Shown one piece after another: positions 7,641-15,468 of a stretch of DNA of 36,740 nucleotides. The position numbers were made by a program, and so were the translations under genes. This stretch comes from JAJPHJ01 sp035622315 (GTDB taxonomy: Bacteria > Vulcanimicrobiota > Vulcanimicrobiia > Eremiobacterales > Eremiobacteraceae). Position 1 is the stretch's first letter. Every line of letters starts with the position of its first letter. The notes below the pieces were generated by a model. That model was not told where the DNA came from. It searched no databases and worked only from the letters and a program-made list of their open reading frames with translations. Where the stretch lies: contig DASPVP010000106.1 in NCBI GenBank assembly GCA_035622315.1, positions 1 through 36,740 on the forward strand, given 5' to 3'.

Positions 7641-9377
7641 GTGCAGACGTTGGAACGCATCCGCGTTCTCGATCCAGAAACCATCGCCCAAATCGCCGCA
7701 GGCGAGATCATTGAGCGGCCCGTCTCCGTCGTCAAGGAGCTCGTCGAGAACAGTTTGGACGCCGGGGCCACATGGGTCGCGGTGGAATTGCGCGGAGGCG
7801 GGCGCGCGGAGATCGCCGTTGCGGACGATGGTCGCGGCATCCTCGCCGAAGACCTCCCAATCGCCCTACATCGGCACGGCACGAGCAAGCTCGCCGCCGC
7901 GTCCGATCTTTTCGCAGTTCGAACGCTGGGATTCCGCGGCGAGGGCCTCGCGAGCATCGCGGCGGCTGCGGGTTCGCTCGAACTCTGCTCTCGCGCTCTT
8001 GGCCAGAACTTCGGCGCCCGGATCTCGGCTAGGAACGGCTCACTGGGCGGCGTCTCGCGGGTCGCCGCCTCGCCCGGCACGCGCGTCACCGTCCGCGATC
8101 TCTTCGCACAGACGCCTGTCCGGCGCGACTTTCTGGGAAGCGAAAAAGCTGAGTTCGCGCGGGTCAGCGCATTCTTGTCTCGGCTTGCCCTGGGATGGCC
8201 CAAGGTGGCGTTCTCGCTGCGCCATGAGGGTCGCGACATCTGGTCGCTGCCTGCGGTCGACGCGCCGCTCGAGAGGCTCGAGATGGTCTTCGGTCGCGGC
8301 AGTCGCGGATCGCTCGCGTCGGTGAGCTCCTCGCCGAACATCATGATCGGCATCGGCGGTTACACGTCGCGGATCGGCGCCGACCGTCCGAACCGCCAGG
8401 CACAAGTCATGTTCGTCAACGGCAGGCTCGTGCGCAGCGCCGCGTTGTCAGCGGCGTGGTCGGCAGCGTACGCGAACCGCATCGAGAGCGGACGCCATCC
8501 TTTTGGCGTGCTCTTGCTCTCCGTGCCGCCCGGCGATGTGGACGTCAACGTGCACCCCACGAAGATCGAAGTACGCTTCGTGAGCGCGGCGACGATCTTC
8601 GACGTCGTGCGTAGTGCCGTCAGCGACGCGGTTTCCGAGGATGCGGCATCGACGACGTCGTTCGCACAGCGCACCGATCCGTTCGGACCGCTGCCTGCTG
8701 CGCCGGGTTCGATCGAATCCGTTGCGTCGGTATCCCTGCTCGACGCCGCGGTTGAGGGATCGCCCGTCTCCTCACGTAGCGAAGCGCGCGCGCTCGGACA
8801 GATCGATCAGACCTTCGTCATCATCCGCGACGGCGAGCAGCTTTTAGTGCTGGATCAGCACGCGGCCCATGAGCGCGTGGCGTTTGAAGCGCTCGCCGAA
8901 CACGACCCGGCAAGAGCGGGCTCAGCTCCCCTGTTGCTGCCCAAGATTGTGGAGCTCTCCATCGATCAGATCGCGACACTCGAGACCTTTCGTGAAGAGC
9001 TCGAGGCCATGGGCGTCGTGGTGGAGCCGTTCGGCGACGACGCGTACCGCATCAGCGCGCTACCGTTCGGCTACGGGGAGCGTCGATTCGACCTCGTCGG
9101 CATCCTCGACGACCTGGCCAGTGCGAAAAACGACGCCGAGCCTGTGGCGGCCGACCTTCAGGTCGGCCTCGCGTCAACCCGTCGCCGTGACAAGATCCTC
9201 GCGAGCGTCGCGTGTCACTCGGTCGTCCGCGCGCACGAGCCGCTCAGCCTGCAGGAGCAGGTGACGCTGTACGAGCGGTTGCGAGCATGCCGCGAGCCGC
9301 AGACGTGCCCGCACGGCCGGCCGACGCTGCTGCGTTTCGATCCAGTGTCTTTAGCAAAGGCTTTCCACCGCGCTTGA
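7641..9377 (+). CDS. mutL: DNA mismatch repair protein MutL, endonuclease type, with internal REP
   Basis: MutL couples MutS recognition to strand incision. From the GTG at 7641 the protein begins near the conserved IRVLDPETIAQIAAGEIIER; an upstream TTG at 7590 lies in a repeat and is less likely. The GHKL ATPase has ELVENSLDAGA, DDGRGI and GFRGEGLASI. The C-terminal dimerisation domain carries the endonuclease motif DQHAAHERVAFE (about residue 404), plus ACHSVVRAHEPL and CPHGRPT metal-site motifs, so it should nick DNA itself without MutH. Residues 502-509 (VAADLQVG) are encoded by a 25-bp REP unit. At about 578 residues the length is normal. The TGA overlaps the miaA TTG start. Confidence 0.95.
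   Translation: MQTLERIRVLDPETIAQIAAGEIIERPVSVVKELVENSLDAGATWVAVELRGGGRAEIAVADDGRGILAEDLPIALHRHGTSKLAAASDLFAVRTLGFRGEGLASIAAAAGSLELCSRALGQNFGARISARNGSLGGVSRVAASPGTRVTVRDLFAQTPVRRDFLGSEKAEFARVSAFLSRLALGWPKVAFSLRHEGRDIWSLPAVDAPLERLEMVFGRGSRGSLASVSSSPNIMIGIGGYTSRIGADRPNRQAQVMFVNGRLVRSAALSAAWSAAYANRIESGRHPFGVLLLSVPPGDVDVNVHPTKIEVRFVSAATIFDVVRSAVSDAVSEDAASTTSFAQRTDPFGPLPAAPGSIESVASVSLLDAAVEGSPVSSRSEARALGQIDQTFVIIRDGEQLLVLDQHAAHERVAFEALAEHDPARAGSAPLLLPKIVELSIDQIATLETFREELEAMGVVVEPFGDDAYRISALPFGYGERRFDLVGILDDLASAKNDAEPVAADLQVGLASTRRRDKILASVACHSVVRAHEPLSLQEQVTLYERLRACREPQTCPHGRPTLLRFDPVSLAKAFHRA
9144..9168 (+). repeat. REP-like unit, family A, inside the mutL coding sequence
   Basis: GTGGC is followed by the perfect palindrome GGCCGACCTTCAGGTCGGCC (9149-9168). 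Over 25 bp it differs from the unit next to the RAYT gene (26341-26365) at one position, GTGG instead of GTAG, which still fits the GTRG foot of known REPs. It reads through in the mutL frame and encodes V-A-A-D-L-Q-V-G. Confidence 0.9.
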
Positions 9378-10306
9378 GCGGAGCGCCGCTCCGGACTCTT
9401 GTGATCTGCGGACCCACGGCGACGGGCAAATCGGAGGTTGCACTTGGGGTCGCCGAAGCGCTCGGCGGGGAGATCGTCAACGCAGACTCGCGCCAGATCT
9501 ACAGCGGGATGGACGTTGGGACTGGCACTCCCCCACTCGCCATGCGCTCCCGCGTCGCCCATCATTTGTATGCGTTCTTGGATCCTGCGGAACGTTACAG
9601 CGCTTCCCGTTACGTTGAAGATGCCACCGCGATCATCCGTGACATCAGCCGCAAGGGCCGGCTACCGATCATTGTCGGCGGCACGGGATTCTATATCGAG
9701 GCGCTCCTCGGTACTATGCCGCTCGACCGTCCGCCGCCGGACGACGCGTTGCGCGAACGGGTGCGCCGCGAGGCGAAGATCCACGAGCCTGAATGGTTGT
9801 GGGAATGGCTTCGTCTGCGTGCGCCAGAGATCGCAGCCGACACGAAGCGGGGGGATGGCTATCGCATCGTGCGAGGTCTCGAGCGCGCCCTCGCGAGAGA
9901 ACTCGCAGTCGTTCTATCCGAGTCGAGCGTGCCCGTCGCGGCTGCCATCGTGCGATTGTCGGCCAACCGTGACGTGCTCCTCAAGCGCATCAAAGGTCGC
10001 GTGAAAAAGATGTTCGAGACCGCAATCGTTTCCGAGGCTGTCGCCGTTCGCGCGGCAAGCCCTAACTCTCTTGCGCTTTCCGGTCTTGGCTATGCAGAAG
10101 CGCTTTCATTGTGGGATGGTCTGGCGAATGAGGACGATGCTGTCGCGCGAACCGTCACGCGAACGATGCAATACGCCAAGCGCCAAGAGACGTGGTTTCG
10201 CCGCCTCAAGGACGTTGCGGTCGTGGACACGCTCGACGTAAGCGTTGCCGCGGCCGCGGTGGTGGCATATGCGACCGAACGGTTTGGGCACAACGTCACG
10301 CAGTGA
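9374..10306 (+). CDS. miaA: tRNA dimethylallyltransferase MiaA
   Basis: MiaA transfers dimethylallyl from DMAPP to A37 of tRNAs, making the substrate of MiaB (2.0 kb). The 310-residue product starts MSGAPLRTLVICGPTATGKS, with the P-loop at residues 13-20, followed by NADSRQIYSGMDVGTGTP and IVGGTGFYIEALL, all typical of the family. The TTG at 9374 is chosen because it overlaps the mutL TGA in the same TTGA arrangement seen at miaB and leaves a short natural N-terminus; longer in-frame readings run back through mutL in the wrong frame. It lies in a mutL-miaA-hfq order, which is well known in proteobacteria as well. Confidence 0.95.
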   Translation: MSGAPLRTLVICGPTATGKSEVALGVAEALGGEIVNADSRQIYSGMDVGTGTPPLAMRSRVAHHLYAFLDPAERYSASRYVEDATAIIRDISRKGRLPIIVGGTGFYIEALLGTMPLDRPPPDDALRERVRREAKIHEPEWLWEWLRLRAPEIAADTKRGDGYRIVRGLERALARELAVVLSESSVPVAAAIVRLSANRDVLLKRIKGRVKKMFETAIVSEAVAVRAASPNSLALSGLGYAEALSLWDGLANEDDAVARTVTRTMQYAKRQETWFRRLKDVAVVDTLDVSVAAAAVVAYATERFGHNVTQ

Positions 10307-10411
10307 GCCGCCCCAAGGGAAAGCAAAGTGTCTGCGTGAAGCACTCGCAACCGCCAAGAGCCGCGGCGCTCGTGCATTGCACGCCGCGCAAGAGATAATG
10401 GAGAAGATGGC

Positions 10412-10720
10412 GTGAAGAACAACGTCCCCTTGCAAGATGCATATCTGTTGGCGATCAAGCGCGAGAACGCGGCGGTCACCATCTATCTGCGAAACGGTTT
10501 CCAGCTACGCGGTCACGTGCGTGGTTTTGACAACTTCACGATCATCCTCGAGTACGATAACAAGCCCCATCTCGTCTACAAGCACGCCGTCTCGACTGTC
10601 TCGCCGCAGAGCCCCGTGCAGTTCTCAGGCTCCGAGATCGCCACGCCCCGAGCGGGGACCGTGGAGAATCAAGACACCGTCGCGCACGACGGCGCGGTTC
10701 GTAGTCCCGTCGCCCAGTAA
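10412..10720 (+). CDS. hfq: RNA chaperone Hfq
   Basis: Hfq forms a hexameric Sm ring that binds A-rich and U-rich RNA and assists sRNA-mRNA pairing. The Sm1 motif is visible (VTIYLRNGFQLRGHVRGFDN, then FTIILE), as is the Sm2 motif LVYKHAVSTVSP, where YKHA corresponds to the canonical YKHAIS. The Sm core ends near residue 68. A 34-residue hydrophilic tail follows, with no clear motif. The GTG start at 10412 has GGAG about 8 nt upstream. The total of 102 residues matches Hfq proteins with a tail. The gene follows miaA after about 105 bp and precedes dapF by 18 bp. Confidence 0.95.
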   Translation: MKNNVPLQDAYLLAIKRENAAVTIYLRNGFQLRGHVRGFDNFTIILEYDNKPHLVYKHAVSTVSPQSPVQFSGSEIATPRAGTVENQDTVAHDGAVRSPVAQ

Positions 10721-10738
10721 ACAACAACAGGTCCGCTC

Positions 10739-11557
10739 GTGCAATCGTTGACCGTCACCAAGTGTCACGGGACGGGTAACGATTTCGTGCTCTTAGATGC
10801 CCGCGGGCTTGGCAACATCCCGTATCCCGATCTAGCCCGCGAGCTCTGCCGGCGCCGGACCTCGCTCGGTGCGGACGGGATGCTCGTGTTGGAACCCGCG
10901 TCGCATAGCGCTAACGCGGTGGCGATGCGCATCTTCAACGCCGATGGCAGTGAAGCAGAATCCTGCGGCAACGGCCTGCGCTGCGTCGCGCGCTATCTTC
11001 ACGAGCAAGATACCCGCAACGATACCTTTGACATCGAGACCGCGTCCGGCGCGGTGCGCGCACAGATCGTATCCTTTCGCGGAGCGCCCGGCGTGCGCGT
11101 CTGTCTAGGTGCCCCGAGCGTGTCGCGCGACGACTCGGGTAGAACGGTCAACGGCTCTCTCGTACGTGAAATATCGATGGGGAATCCTCACACGGTCGTC
11201 TTCGTATCTGCAGGTCTCGAAGCGATCGATCTTGACAAGCTCGCAGACCAGCTCACTCAGGGTCAACCGGATAGCACGAATCTCGAAGTCGCGATCATCG
11301 CGAGCAATGAGATCTCGATGCGCGTTCGCGAGCGTGGCGTTGGCGAGACCTGGGCATGTGGGACCGGAGCGTGCGCTGTTGCTGCGGCTGCGATCGAGGC
11401 GGGCCGCGCTACCTCTCCCGTGACGATTCGCTCGAAAGGTGGTGTGGTGACCGTGGAGTGGAGCGGTCCTCGCTCGCCCGCCTATCTCACGGGTGACGCG
11501 CAGTTGGTCTATCGGACGACCATCCCGATGCCAGTCTCGCGCGCATCCATCTCGTAA
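10739..11557 (+). CDS. dapF: Diaminopimelate epimerase DapF
   Basis: DapF interconverts LL- and meso-diaminopimelate, giving the precursor of lysine and of the peptidoglycan cross-link. The 272-residue protein has the N-terminal KCHGTGNDFVLLD motif and both catalytic cysteines: C76 in NADGSEAESCGNGLRC and C207 in WACGTGACAVA. MGNPHTVVF, another conserved stretch, is also present. The start is the GTG at 10739. It lies between hfq and the radical-SAM gene with short gaps on both sides and is likely co-transcribed with them. It also links functionally to murI, which supplies D-glutamate for the same peptide. Confidence 0.96.
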   Translation: MQSLTVTKCHGTGNDFVLLDARGLGNIPYPDLARELCRRRTSLGADGMLVLEPASHSANAVAMRIFNADGSEAESCGNGLRCVARYLHEQDTRNDTFDIETASGAVRAQIVSFRGAPGVRVCLGAPSVSRDDSGRTVNGSLVREISMGNPHTVVFVSAGLEAIDLDKLADQLTQGQPDSTNLEVAIIASNEISMRVRERGVGETWACGTGACAVAAAAIEAGRATSPVTIRSKGGVVTVEWSGPRSPAYLTGDAQLVYRTTIPMPVSRASIS

Positions 11558-11562
11558 CCACC

Positions 11563-12840
11563 GTGCCACGAGCAGCTCGCACCTCGCGTGCGCCGTTGCG
11601 CTCGGTCTTTGCAAACGCAGACGGAACCGTCCTGGATCTTCCAGACCTTGGAGCGGCGGCGGACGGCGGCCGCGTCGGACCAGCTGATCCGGTTGACTTC
11701 ATCCCCATGCCGAAAGGCACGTTGCTCTTGACGCTGCCCGGCCGATCGGTCGTCGGCTGGACGAACGGGGAGGCCGCCACGCTCGATTGCATGTCGGGCG
11801 ACGCGGTGAGCGCGGTCGGCGCCGCGCTACCGCTTGGATACACGCGGGCGTCGTTGCCCGCATATGCAGCGCGCGATGGCGCGCCCACGCTGCCGCTCTA
11901 TGGTTACACCGCGGTCGCATGGAGCGATGCCGGTTTCCAGGTCGCGGCGATCCGCACCGATGCGCTGGAGAGCTGGTCAGCAGAAGGCCACGGTGAGGAC
12001 GCCATCCGTGAAGGCATCGCCCTGCGATCGATGGAGTTTCCGCGCAACCGCCTCGTCGCACAGCTCTCGCGTTGCGCGACCGAGTATGGGTGCTACACTG
12101 CCGCCAACGTCTTCTTGCGCCAAGGCGAGGCCGCGCTACCTGTGTCGCCCGCGTGCAACGCGAAATGTTTGGGGTGCATCTCCGAACAGGAGCCGGATTC
12201 GCCCGTGCGCAGCGCGCAGGAGCGGGTCCGTGCGCGGCCTTCGGAAGACGAGATCTGCGATGTTGCGGTCGCGCATCTGCGCGCCGTGCCCACGGGTATC
12301 GTCTCTTTCGGTCAGGGGTGCGAAGGCGAGCCGCTGCTCGCGGTCGACCTCATCGAGCGCTGCATACGGCGTATCCGCGCTGCCACGAGCTCAGGCCTGA
12401 TTCACTGCAATACGAATGCCAGCCGGCCCGACGTGCTCGAGCGCTTGATCAAAGCGGGGTTGCGATCGATCCGCGTGAGTTTGAACTCTGCGCGGCCCGA
12501 TATCTACGCCGCGTATTACCGCCCGCGCGGATACGGCTTCGAAGATGTCGTGCATAGCCTGCGCGTCGCCGCGTCGCTCGACGTCTCTATCTCGCTCAAT
12601 CTCCTGACGCACCCAGGAGTGACGGACGACCGCGAAGAGATCGCGGCGCTCGACGCGCTGCTCGCAGAGATCCCGATCGGCATGGTGCAGACCCGCACGC
12701 TGAACGTGGATCCGGCGCTCTATTTCGCGGCTGTCGGCCGCCCGCACCAAACACCGATCGGCATGCGCGTGTGGTTGGACTGGTTGCGGGGAGCACATCC
12801 GCAAGTCCACGTGGGCAACTTCACCAGAGGTTTTGGCTAG
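11563..12840 (+). CDS. Radical SAM protein with long N-terminal extension, function unknown
   Basis: A 425-residue protein. The SAM-cluster triad CNAKCLGC (residues about 198-205) is followed by FGQGCEGEPLL and IHCNTNASRPDVLERLIKAG, typical of a radical-SAM TIM barrel; RVSLNSARPDIYAAYYRPRG resembles the late barrel strands of the same superfamily. The first 195 residues are unusual: radical-SAM proteins normally have their cysteine motif near the N-terminus, and this extension matches nothing I recognise. It starts with GTG at 11563, five bases after dapF ends, so operon membership is likely. There is no obvious second Fe-S cluster array. Peptide or cofactor modification is possible but not shown. 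The 3' end overlaps the convergent TrkA gene by 4 bp. Confidence 0.8.
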   Translation: MPRAARTSRAPLRSVFANADGTVLDLPDLGAAADGGRVGPADPVDFIPMPKGTLLLTLPGRSVVGWTNGEAATLDCMSGDAVSAVGAALPLGYTRASLPAYAARDGAPTLPLYGYTAVAWSDAGFQVAAIRTDALESWSAEGHGEDAIREGIALRSMEFPRNRLVAQLSRCATEYGCYTAANVFLRQGEAALPVSPACNAKCLGCISEQEPDSPVRSAQERVRARPSEDEICDVAVAHLRAVPTGIVSFGQGCEGEPLLAVDLIERCIRRIRAATSSGLIHCNTNASRPDVLERLIKAGLRSIRVSLNSARPDIYAAYYRPRGYGFEDVVHSLRVAASLDVSISLNLLTHPGVTDDREEIAALDALLAEIPIGMVQTRTLNVDPALYFAAVGRPHQTPIGMRVWLDWLRGAHPQVHVGNFTRGFG

Positions 12841-13502
12841 ACGACCCCGACGAGTTCGTTGCGGAGTTCTTTGGTGGCGCCGGGCTGCATCACGATAAGC
12901 ATCGCGTCGCCCGAGCGGACGAGCGTTTCTCCATCGGGCACGATGACGTCCCCTTCACGCTCGAGCGCGACGATCACGCAGTGCTTGGGCAAACGCAGAT
13001 CCGACAGCCGCTTTTGGTTGGCGGGCGAGGACGAGGGCACCGACAGGCGCACGAGTTCGAGGTTGCCTCCGCGGAAAGTCATGAGCGGTGCGACATCCTT
13101 GACGTTGACCTCTTGTTGGACGATGCTAAGCACGATCTCCGTGCCGCTCACGACCGAGTCGATGCCGAGCTCCTCGAAGATCTGCTTGTTCTTCGGGTTG
13201 TTGACCCGCGCGATGGTCCTCGGCCGCGCGAATTTTTTCTTTGTGACGAGCGAGATCACGAGGTTGTCTTCATCGTCGCCCGTATCCGCGATCACCACGT
13301 CCGCCCGCCCCACGCCCGCCTCTTCGAGCACGAGCGGATCGCAACCATCGCCCACGCGGGCGATCTCGCAGCTCAGGAACTGGCAAAGCCGCGCAGCTTT
13401 CTTCTCGTCTTTCTCGATGACGACGACTTCGTGTTTCTCCTCGAGCAGCGCTTTGGCTACGTACGTGCCGAGCTTTCCGCCCCCGACAACGACGATGAAC
13501 AT
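12837..13502 (-). CDS. TrkA/KtrA-type potassium uptake regulatory protein (second of pair)
   Basis: This 221-residue cytoplasmic regulator of K+ transport has an RCK N-domain with a Rossmann motif (MFIVVVGGGKLGTYVAKALL) and the acidic ribose-binding residue in VVVIEKDE. IADTGDDEDNLVISLVTKK is typical of TrkA-N. A C-terminal TrkA-C domain occupies about residues 140-220. Its ATG overlaps the stop of the preceding TrkA-like gene by one base (TGATG on the minus strand), so the pair is translated together and probably forms a hetero-oligomeric gating ring. No membrane subunit (TrkH/KtrB) is in the window. Confidence 0.9.
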   Translation of the reverse strand: MFIVVVGGGKLGTYVAKALLEEKHEVVVIEKDEKKAARLCQFLSCEIARVGDGCDPLVLEEAGVGRADVVIADTGDDEDNLVISLVTKKKFARPRTIARVNNPKNKQIFEELGIDSVVSGTEIVLSIVQQEVNVKDVAPLMTFRGGNLELVRLSVPSSSPANQKRLSDLRLPKHCVIVALEREGDVIVPDGETLVRSGDAMLIVMQPGATKELRNELVGVV

Positions 13503-14161
13503 CAGGAGACCGCTTTCGCGAGCGCGCCGTCGATCAGCTTGCGGAACTGCGCCACGAAATCGGACTTCACGATCGCGACGAGACGGTCGCCCTTTTGCAG
13601 CGATAAGTCGGGCGTCGGGATCAAGCTCTGCGTGCCGCGCACGATGAGCGCGACCTGGCTCTTGCCGGCTACGGTGAGATCGCTCACGCGCCTTGCATCG
13701 CCGGCGATGTGCTGTTCGACGATCTCCGCATCCGCTTGATCGAAGAGCAGCGAAGAAAACTCGCCCTCGAGCAGTGCGCCGGACATGAGACGCGCGCCGA
13801 CAGTGGTCGGGCAGATCGTGGAGACGCCGAACTCGCGATACATCGCCGATCGCTCGGGATCGTAGATGCGAGCGACCACCCGTGGGATCTTGAAATGCTG
13901 TTGCGCGATGAGCGCCGCCATGATATTGCGGTTGTCGCCTTGCGTCACGGCCGCGAAGCCGTCGGCGTTCTCAGCTCCGGCGCGGCGCAGCACATCGACG
14001 TCGATGCCGGTTCCCAAGACGAGTTTGCCAGGGAAGTCGCGCCCGACGCGTCGGAAGGCGCTCGAATTCTCGTCGACGACCGTGACGTCGTGCCCCTCGC
14101 GCACGAGGCGCTTGGCCAGCGTCGAGCCGACGCGGCCACACCCGACGATCAGAAACCGCAT
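13502..14161 (-). CDS. TrkA/KtrA-type potassium uptake regulatory protein (first of pair)
   Basis: A TrkA-N domain starts directly at MRFLIVGCGRVGSTLAKRLV, with VVDENSSAFRRV and AVTQGDNRNIMAALIAQ, followed by a TrkA-C domain (about residues 135-215). The start at 14161 is preferred over the ATG at 14191 because CGGAG lies about 9 nt upstream and the Rossmann fold begins at residue 2. The product has 219 residues. The GCGRVG nucleotide motif is intact. Paired short TrkA genes are common in Gram-positive and deep-branching bacteria. The pair is divergent from the tRNA-Pro gene. Confidence 0.9.
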   Translation of the reverse strand: MRFLIVGCGRVGSTLAKRLVREGHDVTVVDENSSAFRRVGRDFPGKLVLGTGIDVDVLRRAGAENADGFAAVTQGDNRNIMAALIAQQHFKIPRVVARIYDPERSAMYREFGVSTICPTTVGARLMSGALLEGEFSSLLFDQADAEIVEQHIAGDARRVSDLTVAGKSQVALIVRGTQSLIPTPDLSLQKGDRLVAIVKSDFVAQFRKLIDGALAKAVS

Positions 14162-14306
14162 GTGTTGACTCCGGTGAGAGAAAAGCGACATCGGGCTTCG
14201 GGGACGCAGGATGTGATTCCCGGTCGGACGTGTCGCTTCAAGGAAGCCGCCAAAATCCAGAAGAAACAGAAGCGGTCGCCGGGTGACCGCGAGTTGGCGC
14301 GTTCGC

Positions 14307-14381
<75 letters not shown>

Positions 14382-14417
14382 CGTGTGACGCGGGCCCCGG
14401 CGACGGAAAATTAGAGG

Positions 14418-14822
14418 ATGATGTTCGCGCGCTTCAGCCCGTCGGCTCGCGCCGTGGTGACCTTGGCCGAGCAAGAGTGTCGTAACGCCAGCCAATACTA
14501 CCTCGGAACGGAGCATCTGCTGCTGGCCATGGCCATTGCGCCACCGCCTGACGTCGCGGGATATTTCGCAGCGGCGGGCATCGAGCCGTGGCAAGTGAAG
14601 CGCGCGTTGCGCGACGCTATGGACGGGGCGAGCGAGCATCCCTGGGAGGGCGTCATCGTGACGCCGCGCGTGCAACGCATCTGCGCGCTCGCAGGACAGA
14701 ACTCGACGGGCGCAGTGGAACCAATTCACTTGCTGGAGGCGATCGTTGCGGACGGTGGCGGTGTGGCCGCCCGCGTGCTCGGACAAATACAGGCCGGCAC
14801 ACCTGCGATCAGGCCTGGTTAG
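14418..14822 (+). CDS. Stand-alone Clp N-terminal (Clp R) domain protein
   Basis: The 134-residue protein consists almost entirely of the repeated four-helix Clp N domain found at the front of ClpA/ClpC/ClpB: FSPSARAVVTLAEQECRNAS and LGTEHLLLAMA make the first repeat, VTPRVQRICALAGQNS and VEPIHLLEAIV the second. There is no AAA+ module. Such isolated domains may act as adaptors or decoys for a ClpC-like unfoldase, but this is inference. An AGAGG Shine-Dalgarno-like stretch abuts two adjacent ATGs at 14418 and 14421; the second has a slightly better distance. It ends 3 bp before the DedA gene, so these two are probably one transcript. Confidence 0.85.
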   Translation: MMFARFSPSARAVVTLAEQECRNASQYYLGTEHLLLAMAIAPPPDVAGYFAAAGIEPWQVKRALRDAMDGASEHPWEGVIVTPRVQRICALAGQNSTGAVEPIHLLEAIVADGGGVAARVLGQIQAGTPAIRPG

Positions 14823-14825
14823 CCC

Positions 14826-15452
14826 GTGCACCATTTCGAAGTAGAGCTGACTCGATGGATCATCGGGGTCATCTCGCACTTGGGCTACGCCGGGTTGTTC
14901 GGCGGCATGCTCGGCCAGGCGGTCGGGGTGCCATTGCCGAGCGAGCTCATGCTTTCATTCTCGGGTTACCTCGCATCGTCGCACGTCTTGGAAATCGTGC
15001 CGGTGATCATCGCGGGCACGGCGGGAGATGTGGCGGGCGCCATCGTCGCCTACCTCCTCGGCTATTATGGCGGTCGACCGCTGCTCGTCCGTTTCGGTCA
15101 GATCCTCTTCGTCCGCGAGCGTGAGCTCGAGCGGGCAGATCACTGGTTCGCGCAATATGGTTCGCGCGCGGTGCTCGTGACGAAGCTCCTCCCCGGTATC
15201 CGCGCATTTGGCTCGTACCCGGCAGGCGTCACGCGCATGCCCGCAGCGCCCTTCTTGCTCTACACGCTCTTGGGCTCGGCGATTTGGTGCACGCTCTTCA
15301 GCGAGATCGGTTACACGCTCGGCCACAACTGGGCCCGGCTCGGGGCGTACGCGAGACCCGCCTCGTTCCTGTTGCTCGCGCTCGTGGTCCTTGCTATCGT
15401 CGGATGGTTATGGGTGCATTTCCGGGCGGAGCGGCAAGCAGCTCGTCCGTAA
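14826..15452 (+). CDS. DedA family membrane protein
   Basis: DedA proteins are polytopic inner-membrane proteins linked to lipid (undecaprenyl-phosphate) translocation and membrane homeostasis. The 208-residue protein shows the family signatures: a re-entrant hydrophobic segment with GVPLPSELMLSFSGYLA, then AGDVAGAIVAYLLGYYGGRP, ADHWFAQYGSRAVLVTKLLPGIR and AGVTRMPAAPFLLYT, and a final membrane helix near residue 180. The start is the GTG at 14826. In the usual RFLPGVR motif the first Arg is Lys here, and the second Arg is kept. It is probably co-transcribed with the Clp N-domain gene. Confidence 0.9.
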   Translation: MHHFEVELTRWIIGVISHLGYAGLFGGMLGQAVGVPLPSELMLSFSGYLASSHVLEIVPVIIAGTAGDVAGAIVAYLLGYYGGRPLLVRFGQILFVRERELERADHWFAQYGSRAVLVTKLLPGIRAFGSYPAGVTRMPAAPFLLYTLLGSAIWCTLFSEIGYTLGHNWARLGAYARPASFLLLALVVLAIVGWLWVHFRAERQAARP

Positions 15453-15468
15453 AGGTCGCGTCGACCCG

